A stretch of DNA of 8,843 bases, taken from positions 1 to 8,843 of the forward strand of contig DATJSJ010000048.1 of NCBI GenBank assembly GCA_035504175.1, read 5' to 3'. The notes beneath the pieces are model-generated. The model was not told the origin of the DNA. It ran no database searches and saw only the letters and a list, made by a program, of their open reading frames with translations. Made by a program: the position numbers and the translations under genes. The DNA comes from DATJSJ01 sp035504175. Lineage in GTDB: Bacteria; Pseudomonadota; Alphaproteobacteria; Acetobacterales; Acetobacteraceae. Below, one piece after another: positions 1 to 6,072 of this stretch. Position 1 is the stretch's first letter. Each line of letters opens with the position of its first letter.

Positions 1-84
1 GATTTCAAGTTCACCACCTCGCGGCACCTGATCGGCCGCCGCCGACCGCTCGCCGAGTTGCTGGCCGAGGGAGGCGTGGCATGA
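1..84 (+). CDS. C-terminal end of an oxidoreductase-like protein (partial)
   Basis: Frame 1 is open from the window edge to the TGA at 82-84 and gives 27 residues ending AELLAEGGVA. The start lies outside the window. The tail has the pattern SRxLIGRxRxPLAELL, which resembles the C-termini of NmrA-like/QOR2-like NAD(P)-binding SDR proteins, where a 'LIGRP..PLAE' segment closes the fold. This is recall of a family pattern on a very short stretch, so the functional call is weak. The coding call is firmer: the stop overlaps the next start by ATGA, and GAGGGAGG inside the tail (67-74) serves as the ribosome binding site of the next gene. If it is an SDR enzyme, it might oxidise or reduce the sugar imported by the downstream transporters. 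Confidence 0.5.
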   Translation, partial: DFKFTTSRHLIGRRRPLAELLAEGGVA

Positions 85-386
85 GCGCCTGCGTCTGGAT
101 CCACTACGCCCGCCCGCGGCCGCATTGGTACGGGCTCGACGAGGCGACGCGCAGCGCGAAGCAGGCGCGCTGGCAGATGGTCGCCGACGCCTCGGCGCAG
201 GCCGGCGGCACCTGTCTCGGCCGGTATCACGTGCGCGGCCAGCACGATTTCGAGACCGTCGAGTTGTGGTGCTTCGCCACGCCTGATGCGGCGTTCCGGC
301 ACTGGGCGGCGCTGACCGAAGCCGGCTATGGCGAGTGCCATGCCTTCGCCAACAATATCGGCCTCGCCGTCGAGGCGTCGGGATGA
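81..386 (+). CDS. Small protein of 101 aa, DUF6616-like, coupled to a sugar ABC operon
   Basis: The start ATG at 81 overlaps the upstream stop (ATGA) and follows a good ribosome binding site, GAGGGAGG at 67-74, six bases away. There is no signal peptide or membrane segment, so it should be cytoplasmic. It begins with a beta-like stretch and 'RPRPHWYGL' (residues 11-19), has 'GQHDFETVELWCFATPDAAF' in the middle, and ends with 'AGYGECHAFANNIG' (81-94). This layout (PR.xW, a mid-protein strand ending in a P-A-A helix, then AG...F..N..G) resembles DUF6616-type proteins and the general ferredoxin-like alpha/beta-barrel size class that includes the rhamnose mutarotase RhaM/RhaU (about 104 aa). No RhaM catalytic pattern is recognisable. 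Its function is unknown. The stop overlaps the ATPase start by ATGA, so translational coupling with the importer is likely. A role on the imported compound is inference. Confidence 0.75.
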   Translation: MSACVWIHYARPRPHWYGLDEATRSAKQARWQMVADASAQAGGTCLGRYHVRGQHDFETVELWCFATPDAAFRHWAALTEAGYGECHAFANNIGLAVEASG

Positions 387-1156
387 CGACGGCGGCGCTG
401 CTGGAGGCGCGCGGCATCCGGCGCCGGTTCGGCCATGTGCATGCGCTGGACGGTGCCGATTTCTCGGTCCGGGCCGGCGAGATCTGCGCCCTGATCGGCG
501 ATAACGGCGCCGGCAAGTCGACGCTGCTGAAAATCCTTTCCGGCGCCGAGCAGCCCGATGCGGGCGAAATCAGGCTGGCCGGCCAGAAGGTGCGCTTCGA
601 CTCGCCGGCCGCGGCGCAGCGCTCGGGTATCGCCACCGTCTACCAGGATCTGGCGCTCGCCCCGGAGCTTTCGCCGTTCGAGAATCTCTTCCTCGGGCGC
701 GAGACGATGCGGCCCGGCCTGCTCGGCCGGCTCGGCTTCGTCGACCGGCCGGCGATGCAGCGCCAGGCGACGCAGCAATTCGGGCGGCTCGGCGTGCGAT
801 TGCGCTCGGGCCGCGTGCCGGTCTCGTCGCTCTCCGGCGGGCAGCGGCAGTCGGTGGCGATCGCGCGCGCCGCGATGTGGGCGAACCGCGTGATCTTCAT
901 GGACGAGCCCACGGCGGCGCTCGGCGTGGTGCAGACCGGGCGCGTGCTCGACCTGATCCGCCAGGTGCGCGACCAGGGCATCGCGGTCGTCCTGGTCAGT
1001 CACAACATGCCGCAGGTGCTGCAGGTCGCCGATCGCATCGAGGTGCTGCGCCTGGGACGGCGCGTCGCCCAACTCCCGGTGACGGAGGCGAGCGTCGAGC
1101 GCCTGGTCGCGGCGATGACCAGCGGCGTTGCCGACGCCGCTGCGGCACCGGCATGA
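383..1156 (+). CDS. Sugar ABC transporter ATP-binding protein, module 1 (FrcA-like, single domain)
   Basis: This is a 257-aa ATPase that powers a CUT2-family sugar importer at the inner face of the cytoplasmic membrane. All catalytic elements are present: Walker A GDNGAGKST at residues 39-47, Q-loop Gln88, ABC signature LSGGQRQ at 150-156, Walker B with IFMDEPTAAL (catalytic Glu175) and the H-loop His207. The ATG at 383 is preferred over an upstream in-frame ATG at 335: it gives the usual family N-terminus (MTTAALLEARGIRRRFG), overlaps the preceding stop by ATGA, and has a weak GAGG at 372-375. Unlike RbsA, XylG or MglA (about 500 aa, two nucleotide-binding domains), it has one domain, as in FrcA, and presumably works as a homodimer. 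Its stop overlaps the permease start (ATGA). The substrate cannot be read from the ATPase. Confidence 0.95.
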   Translation: MTTAALLEARGIRRRFGHVHALDGADFSVRAGEICALIGDNGAGKSTLLKILSGAEQPDAGEIRLAGQKVRFDSPAAAQRSGIATVYQDLALAPELSPFENLFLGRETMRPGLLGRLGFVDRPAMQRQATQQFGRLGVRLRSGRVPVSSLSGGQRQSVAIARAAMWANRVIFMDEPTAALGVVQTGRVLDLIRQVRDQGIAVVLVSHNMPQVLQVADRIEVLRLGRRVAQLPVTEASVERLVAAMTSGVADAAAAPA

Positions 1157-2202
1157 CGGCCACCGCGCAGGCCGCCGACGCGGCTGAACCCGAGGCGCGG
1201 GAAGCGACCGAACGCTGGCAGCGACTCCTCGGCGGCGGCTGGATCTTCCTGCTGCTGCTGGCGCTGATCGCGATCTTTGCCGCGCTGCGCCCGACGCAGT
1301 TCGGCTCGCCGTACAACCTCTCCATGCTGACGGTGAACGCGGCGATCCTGCTGGTGCTGTCGGTCGGCCAGACCTTCGTCATCATCGCCGCCGGCATCGA
1401 CCTCTCGGTCGGCGCGGTGCTGATCTTCGCCTCGATCACCTCGGCGCTGGTGATGCTGGCGCTGTCGGGCGCCTCCGGTTCGACCTACGGCACCACCGCC
1501 GGTGGCTGGGGCGTGGTCGGGATCGGACTCGCCGTCGCGCTGCTGAGCGGCGCGTTCTGGGGTGCGGTCAACGGCGTGCTGGTCGCGGTCGCGCGCATCC
1601 CGGCGCTGATCGTAACCCTCGGCACGTTCGGCATGTCGCTCGGCTTCGCGCAGATCCTGACCAACGGCACCGATGTGCGCGCCGTGCCGGAGACGCTGGT
1701 CGACCGGATCGGCGCCGGCACCGTGGCTGGCGTGCCGGTGCTGGTGCTGATCGCCGCAGCGACCGCGCTGCTGGGCGGCATCGTGCTGCACCTCACGCGG
1801 TTCGGCGTGCATGTTTTCGCGGTCGGCTCGGATCAGGAGGCGGCGCGCCGCGCCGGCATCAACGTCCGTGGACGCCTGATTGCGATCTACGTGCTGTCCG
1901 GGACGCTCGCCGGGCTGGCGGCGATGATGGCGACGGCGCGCTTCGCCACCACCACCATCGGCGGCCACGCGATGGACAACCTCTCCACGATCTCCGCCGT
2001 CGTGCTCGGCGGCACCAGCCTGTTCGGCGGCATCGGCAGCATCGCCGGCACCGTGGTCGGCGTGTTCATCCCGATCGTGCTGCTGAACGGCTTCGTCATC
2101 CTCGGCATCCCGCCGTTCTGGCAGACCGTCGCGACCGGCGCCGTGCTGGTCCTCGCGGTCTGGATCGATCAGCTCAAGCGCCGCGCGCGAGAGCGCGCAT
2201 GA
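1153..2202 (+). CDS. Sugar ABC transporter permease, module 1 (CUT2, BPD_transp_2)
   Basis: This 349-aa integral membrane protein is the only permease of the first module and so probably forms a homodimeric channel. A soluble N-terminal stretch of about 27 residues, rich in Ala and Glu, precedes the first membrane helix (WIFLLLLALIAIFAAL, from residue 30). The family hallmark GIDLSVG is at 81-87, with IVTLGT at 153-158. The cytoplasmic loop expected to contact the ATPase reads QEAARRAGIN at 228-237. Many hydrophobic segments continue to about residue 337, before a basic tail. The ATG at 1153 overlaps the ATPase stop by ATGA; longer in-frame readings from 877 would run through the ATPase gene and were not used. 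One ATPase, one permease and a separate binding protein match the FrcBCA fructose importer layout, though identity with that system is not claimed. Confidence 0.94.
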   Translation: MTATAQAADAAEPEAREATERWQRLLGGGWIFLLLLALIAIFAALRPTQFGSPYNLSMLTVNAAILLVLSVGQTFVIIAAGIDLSVGAVLIFASITSALVMLALSGASGSTYGTTAGGWGVVGIGLAVALLSGAFWGAVNGVLVAVARIPALIVTLGTFGMSLGFAQILTNGTDVRAVPETLVDRIGAGTVAGVPVLVLIAAATALLGGIVLHLTRFGVHVFAVGSDQEAARRAGINVRGRLIAIYVLSGTLAGLAAMMATARFATTTIGGHAMDNLSTISAVVLGGTSLFGGIGSIAGTVVGVFIPIVLLNGFVILGIPPFWQTVATGAVLVLAVWIDQLKRRARERA

Positions 2203-2214
2203 CTGGCTCGCCAC

Positions 2215-2238
2215 ATCGCAATCCCCGAATCGCAATCC
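2215..2238 (+). repeat. Short direct repeat ATCGCAATCC (two copies)
   Basis: The 49-bp gap between permease and binding-protein gene holds two perfect copies of a 10-mer, at 2215-2224 and 2229-2238. Starts are 14 bp apart, and the second copy runs into the ribosome binding site. The spacing is not a full helical turn. It could be a duplication, an RNA stability or processing element, or chance. No regulator is assigned. Confidence 0.5.
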
Positions 2239-2245
2239 AGGGAGA
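2239..2245 (+). promoter_or_regulatory. Ribosome binding site of the module 1 binding protein
   Basis: AGGGAGA lies six bases before the ATG at 2252. It is stronger than the sites of the neighbouring ATPase and permease genes, which rely on overlap coupling. That fits the usual need for more binding protein than membrane components. Confidence 0.75.
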
Positions 2246-2251
2246 CTCCGA

Positions 2252-3196
2252 ATGACCCGCTTCGGATATGCTGCCGGCCTTGCCCTGGCCGGATTCGCGC
2301 TATCGACCGCGGCGTCCGCGGCCGAACCGACGGTGGCGCTCGTGCTCGGCGTCAAGGGCAGCCCGTTCTACCAGGCGCTCGCTTGCGGCGCCGAGGCGAA
2401 AGCGAAGGCGCTGGGCCTGGCGCTGACCGTCTCCGCCGGCGACCAGTTCGCGGCCGACGCGCAGATCCCGATGGTCAACGCCGTCGCCGCGACCAGGCCG
2501 GATGTCGCGGTCGTGGTGCCGACCGACACCAAGGCGCTGATCCAGCCGCTGAAGCAGCTCGCCGATCGCGGCACCAAGATCATCACGGTGGACCAGACGA
2601 TCGCCGATCCGTCCTTCGTGCAGACCCAGATCGTCACCGACAACGCCGAGGGCAGGCGGCTCGCCGCCGATGCGCTGAACGAATTGCTGCAGGGCAAGGG
2701 CAAGGTGCTGGTCATCACCCAGCCGCCCGGCTCGGCGGCGCAGGATGCGCGCACGACCGGTTTCGAGGCGGAGCTGAAGAAATTCCCCGGCATCACCTAT
2801 CTCGGCGCGCAGTACCAAAGCGATGACCCGCAGAAGGCGGCCGAGATCGTCACCTCGACCCTGTCCGCCCATCCCGATCTCGGCGGCATCTTCTCGACCA
2901 ACGACCAGGGTGCGATCGGCGCGCTGACCGGGTTGCGCCAGGCGGGTGCGCTGCGCAAGGTCAAGCTCGTCGCCTACGATGCCGCGACCGCCGAGGTGAA
3001 CGCGCTCGACAACGGCACGATCGCCGCCCTGATCGCGCAGAACCCGAAGCAGGAGGGCGAGGTGGCGATGGAGTCCGCCGAGAAGCTGATCAAGGGGCAG
3101 TCGCTGCCGAAGACGACGCTGACCGAGATCGTCACGATCAAGACCGGCGACACCGCCCAGGCGGCCAAATACGAGTACAAGGGCGACTGCCACTGA
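2252..3196 (+). CDS. Periplasmic sugar-binding protein, module 1 (Peripla_BP_4, RbsB-like)
   Basis: This is a 314-aa secreted solute-binding protein that delivers substrate to the first importer. The N-terminus is a Sec signal peptide (hydrophobic residues 6-20, then ASAAEP), likely cut after Ala23 or Ala24; there is no lipobox. Compared from memory with the E. coli ribose-binding protein, most pocket positions have counterparts: aromatic pair Phe39-Tyr40, Asp114 (TVDQ), Arg167 (DARTTGF), Asn217 (STNDQG), Asp243 (YDA) and Gln263 (IAQNP). The RbsB Arg90 position is Gln115 here. A pyranose or furanose ligand is therefore likely, but which one is open. The mature protein has only two cysteines, Cys45 and Cys313 next to the C-terminus, placed to form a disulfide between the first helix and the tail. 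It starts 49 bp after the permease gene with its own ribosome binding site. A PfkB kinase follows. Confidence 0.93.
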   Translation: MTRFGYAAGLALAGFALSTAASAAEPTVALVLGVKGSPFYQALACGAEAKAKALGLALTVSAGDQFAADAQIPMVNAVAATRPDVAVVVPTDTKALIQPLKQLADRGTKIITVDQTIADPSFVQTQIVTDNAEGRRLAADALNELLQGKGKVLVITQPPGSAAQDARTTGFEAELKKFPGITYLGAQYQSDDPQKAAEIVTSTLSAHPDLGGIFSTNDQGAIGALTGLRQAGALRKVKLVAYDAATAEVNALDNGTIAALIAQNPKQEGEVAMESAEKLIKGQSLPKTTLTEIVTIKTGDTAQAAKYEYKGDCH

Positions 3197-3224
3197 CACG
3201 CGGCGCTCGTCCGTGCCTGGTGCG

Positions 3225-4169
3225 ATGACGCCTTCGCCCGAGCCGAGCGTCCCACCCGTGCGGACGGGGACATCGCCGCTGTTTCTCTGCGTCGGCGATA
3301 TCGATGTCGACGTGCTGATCGGCGTCGATCACCTGCCGCGGCCGGACGGCAAGGTCAACGGCCGGCCGCTGCAGCGCGTCCCCGGCGGCATGGCCGGGAA
3401 CGTGTCGGTGGCGCTGGCGCGACTGGGAGCGCGCGTGCGCATCCTCGGCCGCGTCGGCGATGACGAGGAGGCGTCGTTCGCACTGCACGGCCTGCGGGCG
3501 GCCGGCGTCGATACCGGCTGCGTCGTGCGGATGCCCGGCGTCCGCACTTTCACCTGCATCGGCCTGATCACGCCGGACGGCGAGAAGTCGCTGGTCAAGC
3601 TGATGACCGAGGCGTACCGGCCCGATGCGGCCGATCTCGGACCGGGCGCCTGCGCCGATGCGGCACACATCCACGTCACTTCCGCCGGCGATCCCGCATT
3701 GTGCCGGCAGGCGGTGACGCGCGCGCGATCGGCCGGTGCCAGCGCGTCGCTGGATGTCGAGGGCGCGGACTGCCCGGCCGATGCGGCGGCGCTGGCGGAG
3801 GCGATCGCCGGCTTCGATATCCTGTTCTGCAACCGGGAAACGCGCGGCACCGTCGATGCCATCCTGCAATCGCCGCTGCTCGGCCGCGCGTCCGCGGTTG
3901 TCACGACGCTCGGCGCCGCCGGCGCACGGGTGGAGACCGCGACCGGCGCCTGGCAGGCCGCCGGCTTTGCCGCAGAGGTTCGCGACACGACGGGCGCGGG
4001 CGACTGCTTCGCCGCCGCTTGTCTCTACGCCCGCATCGTCCGCCGCGCCGGGTGGCCGGAGGCGTTGCGCTTCGCCAATTGCGCCGCCGCCCTGTCAACG
4101 CGCGGCTACGGCGCGCAATCGGCGCTACCGTCACTTCCCGACATCACCGCGGCACTGAATGGCGCTTGA
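3225..4169 (+). CDS. PfkB/ribokinase-family carbohydrate kinase
   Basis: This is a cytoplasmic sugar kinase of 314 aa that transfers phosphate from ATP to a sugar or sugar derivative. Signature 1 is present as GGMAGNVSVALARLG at residues 54-68, and signature 2 as DTTGAGDCFAAACL at 254-267, with Asp260 of GAGD as the expected catalytic base. The substrate-side strand LCVGDIDVDVL (21-31) also fits. The region that carries the NxxE Mg2+/phosphate motif in relatives reads CNRET (202-206), with Glu two positions after Asn instead of three. The start is uncertain: ATG 3225 was chosen, but an in-frame GTG lies at 3213, and neither has a clear ribosome binding site. It lies 28 bp after one binding-protein gene and 59 bp before the second ATPase, so it probably phosphorylates an imported sugar, as FrcK is thought to do beside FrcBCA. 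The substrate is not predictable here. Confidence 0.9.
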   Translation: MTPSPEPSVPPVRTGTSPLFLCVGDIDVDVLIGVDHLPRPDGKVNGRPLQRVPGGMAGNVSVALARLGARVRILGRVGDDEEASFALHGLRAAGVDTGCVVRMPGVRTFTCIGLITPDGEKSLVKLMTEAYRPDAADLGPGACADAAHIHVTSAGDPALCRQAVTRARSAGASASLDVEGADCPADAAALAEAIAGFDILFCNRETRGTVDAILQSPLLGRASAVVTTLGAAGARVETATGAWQAAGFAAEVRDTTGAGDCFAAACLYARIVRRAGWPEALRFANCAAALSTRGYGAQSALPSLPDITAALNGA

Positions 4170-4228
4170 CAGGGTGAATGCAACGATGGAACGGCTGTCA
4201 CACGGCTGAGGGACCGACGAAGCGCGGA

Positions 4229-5053
4229 ATGCACGACCAGGCGGCCGAGATCATCCAGGGCGAGGGCCTGTCGGTCCGGTTCGGCGCCGTCACCGCGCTC
4301 GACGGCGTCGATTTCGCCGTCCGCTCCGGCCAGGTCGTGGCGCTGGTCGGCGATAACGGCGCCGGCAAGTCGACGCTGGCGAAGCTGATCGCCGGCGCGC
4401 ATCGGGCGAGCGCCGGCGTGCTGCGCGTCCGCGGGCGTGCCGTCGATCTGGCCTCGCCGCGCGACGCAGTGCGCCTCGGCATCGCGACGATCTACCAGGA
4501 CCTCGCCCTCGCCGACAATCTGAGCGTCACCGAGAACGTCTTCCTCGGCTGCGAGTCGACCTGGCGCCTGCTCGGCGTGCCGATCTTGCGGCGCGCCCGC
4601 ATGCGCGAGCGCGTGCGGGCGCTGCTGGCCGGGCTCGATGCGCACATCGCCGATCCGGACGCGAAGGTGAATGCCCTTTCCGGCGGGCAGCGGCAGGCGG
4701 TCGCGATCAGCCGCGCGCTCAACCTCGCGGCCGAACTGGTGATCATGGACGAGCCGACCGCCGCACTCGCGGTCGGCGAGACGCGTAAGGTGCTCGCACT
4801 GGTGCGGCAGTTGCGCGACCAGGGCAAGGCCGTCGTGCTGATCAGCCACAACATTGCCGAGGTGTTCGAGGTCGCCGACCGCATCGTGGTGCTGCGACGC
4901 GGCCGCAAGGTCGCCGACACGACGCCGCAAGCGACCACGCATGAGGACGTGATCGCCTGGATCACCGGCGCGCACCCCGATCTGCGCCGCGACGATCCCA
5001 CGCGTACCGCCCATCAAGCCACACCGTCCGCAACCGAGAGGAGACTCGCCTGA
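4229..5053 (+). CDS. Sugar ABC transporter ATP-binding protein, module 2 (single domain)
   Basis: This is the ATPase of the second CUT2 importer, 274 aa from the chosen start. It has Walker A GDNGAGKST at residues 41-49, Q-loop Gln90, signature LSGGQRQ at 150-156, Walker B VIMDEPTAAL with catalytic Glu175, and H-loop His207, so it should be active. ATG 4229 is preferred because it gives a normal family N-terminus. An in-frame ATG at 4178 would add 17 unusual residues and has AGGGTGA directly against it, too close for a good site; a GAGGGA at 4208-4213 is rather far (15 bases) from 4229. The protein is clearly paralogous to the module 1 ATPase, and they share a 32-base identical stretch over Walker A. 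The tail beyond residue 249 is polar and probably unstructured. Its stop overlaps the next start by TGATG. Confidence 0.94.
   Translation: MHDQAAEIIQGEGLSVRFGAVTALDGVDFAVRSGQVVALVGDNGAGKSTLAKLIAGAHRASAGVLRVRGRAVDLASPRDAVRLGIATIYQDLALADNLSVTENVFLGCESTWRLLGVPILRRARMRERVRALLAGLDAHIADPDAKVNALSGGQRQAVAISRALNLAAELVIMDEPTAALAVGETRKVLALVRQLRDQGKAVVLISHNIAEVFEVADRIVVLRRGRKVADTTPQATTHEDVIAWITGAHPDLRRDDPTRTAHQATPSATERRLA
5036..5044 (+). promoter_or_regulatory. Ribosome binding site of the module 2 binding protein
   Basis: GAGAGGAGA, with core AGGAG at 5039-5043, ends inside the ATPase gene nine bases before the ATG at 5053. As in module 1, the binding protein has one of the stronger sites in its module, while the permeases after it have none that is obvious. 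Confidence 0.75.
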
Positions 5054-6066
5054 TGCCTCGCTCGCGACTCCCGCTGCACCGCGCGGCCCGCCGCATTGGC
5101 GCCGCCGCGCTGCTCGCCGCAACGATGACCGCCACTTTGCCCGCCTGGGCCGCCGGCAAGCCGCAGGTTGCCTTCGTGCCGCAGATCGTCGGCATCCCGT
5201 ATTTCAACGCCATGCAGGCGGGCGGCAACAAGGCCGCGGCCGAATTCGGCATCAAGTTCATCTATACCGGGCCGGTCGACGCCAACCCGGTCGATCAGTT
5301 GCAGATCGTGAACAACCTGATCGATCAGGGCGTCAAGGCGATCGCGGTCAGCGTGCTGGATGCCAGCAGCCTCGAGCCGGTGATGGCGTCGGCACGCGCC
5401 AAGGGCATCACCATCTTCACCAGTGACAGCGACGCGCCGAAGAGCGGCCGTCCGGTGTTCGTCGCCCAGGCCTCCGATCAGGATCTCGGCTTCACGATCA
5501 TCGATGAGCTGGTGAAGCGGATCGGGCCCGATGCCACGGTCGGCATCGTCTCCGGCGCGGCGACGGCGACCAACCTCAACACCTGGATCGGCTTCATGAA
5601 GCAGCGCGCGGCGGCGAAATATCCGAAGCTGACGCTGCTGGCGCCGCGCTATGCCGGCGGATCGGCCGAGCAGGCGGCGCAGATCGCGACGGATCTGATG
5701 ACGGCGCATCCGGATCTGAAGGGGCTGATCGCGGTCGCTTCGACCACCTGTCCCGGCGTCGGGCAGGCGATCGAAAGCGCCGGCAAGATCGGCAGTGTCG
5801 TCGGCACCGGCTATTGCAGCCCCAACACCGCGCGCAGCTACCTGAAAAGCGGCGCCTTCGGCTTCACGGTGCTGTGGGATCCGGCGGCACTTGGCTATCT
5901 GACCGTCTGGGCCGGCCAACAGCTCATCGAGCACAAGCCCTTCGCGGCCGAGAACATGGTGCCGGGGATGGCAAACCCGGTCAGCTTCGATGCCGCGACC
6001 GGCGTGCTGCTGCTCGGGCCGCCGGCGGTGTTCACCAAGGCGAACGTCGACCAGTTCAACTTCTGA
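5053..6066 (+). CDS. Periplasmic sugar-binding protein, module 2 (RhaS/LsrB-like, Peripla_BP_4)
   Basis: This is a 337-aa secreted solute-binding protein for the second importer. A basic N-terminus and a hydrophobic core (residues 16-29) lead to LPAWAAG, a Sec signal peptide likely cut after Ala33. The mature start 'VAFVPQIVGIPYFNAM', 'YTGPVDANPVDQLQIVNNLI' and the hinge segment 'TATNLNTWIGFMKQ' (171-184) place it with the rhamnose (RhaS) and autoinducer-2 (LsrB) binding proteins. Residues known to bind AI-2 in LsrB are not conserved: Lys is Gln44 here, and the Asp-Gln pair is Asn174-Leu175. The TNxNxW form is the RhaS type, so a sugar such as a deoxyhexose is more likely than AI-2. Cys233 (TTCPG) and Cys255 (GYCSP) sit on two loops that line the pocket in relatives. 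The gene overlaps the ATPase by TGATG and is followed after 6 bp by a permease gene. Confidence 0.92.
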   Translation: MPRSRLPLHRAARRIGAAALLAATMTATLPAWAAGKPQVAFVPQIVGIPYFNAMQAGGNKAAAEFGIKFIYTGPVDANPVDQLQIVNNLIDQGVKAIAVSVLDASSLEPVMASARAKGITIFTSDSDAPKSGRPVFVAQASDQDLGFTIIDELVKRIGPDATVGIVSGAATATNLNTWIGFMKQRAAAKYPKLTLLAPRYAGGSAEQAAQIATDLMTAHPDLKGLIAVASTTCPGVGQAIESAGKIGSVVGTGYCSPNTARSYLKSGAFGFTVLWDPAALGYLTVWAGQQLIEHKPFAAENMVPGMANPVSFDAATGVLLLGPPAVFTKANVDQFNF

Positions 6067-6072
6067 CGCGCG

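Noticed and set aside
335..382. Earlier start for the module 1 ATPase
   Set aside because: It would add 16 residues not seen in the family. The ATG at 383 has the ATGA overlap and the standard N-terminus.
877..1152. N-terminal extension of the module 1 permease
   Set aside because: It overlaps the ATPase Walker B and H-loop regions and encodes Arg/Gly/Pro-rich shadow sequence. The start at 1153 gives the normal family length.
1000..2355. Long minus-strand frame of 451 codons opposite the permease gene
   Set aside because: Its translation is rich in Arg, His, Gln and Asp, with no domain. It is the usual antisense shadow of GC-rich coding DNA, and the + strand gene is certain.
3197..3215. Hairpin between the first binding protein and the kinase
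   Set aside because: Only a 4-bp CACG/CGTG stem with a long loop, and no T-run. It is not better than chance in GC-rich sequence.
5053..6066. Autoinducer-2 receptor LsrB
   Set aside because: The overall fold family matches, but the known AI-2 contact residues Lys, Asp and Gln are replaced, and no lsrF, lsrG, lsrK or lsrR gene is nearby.
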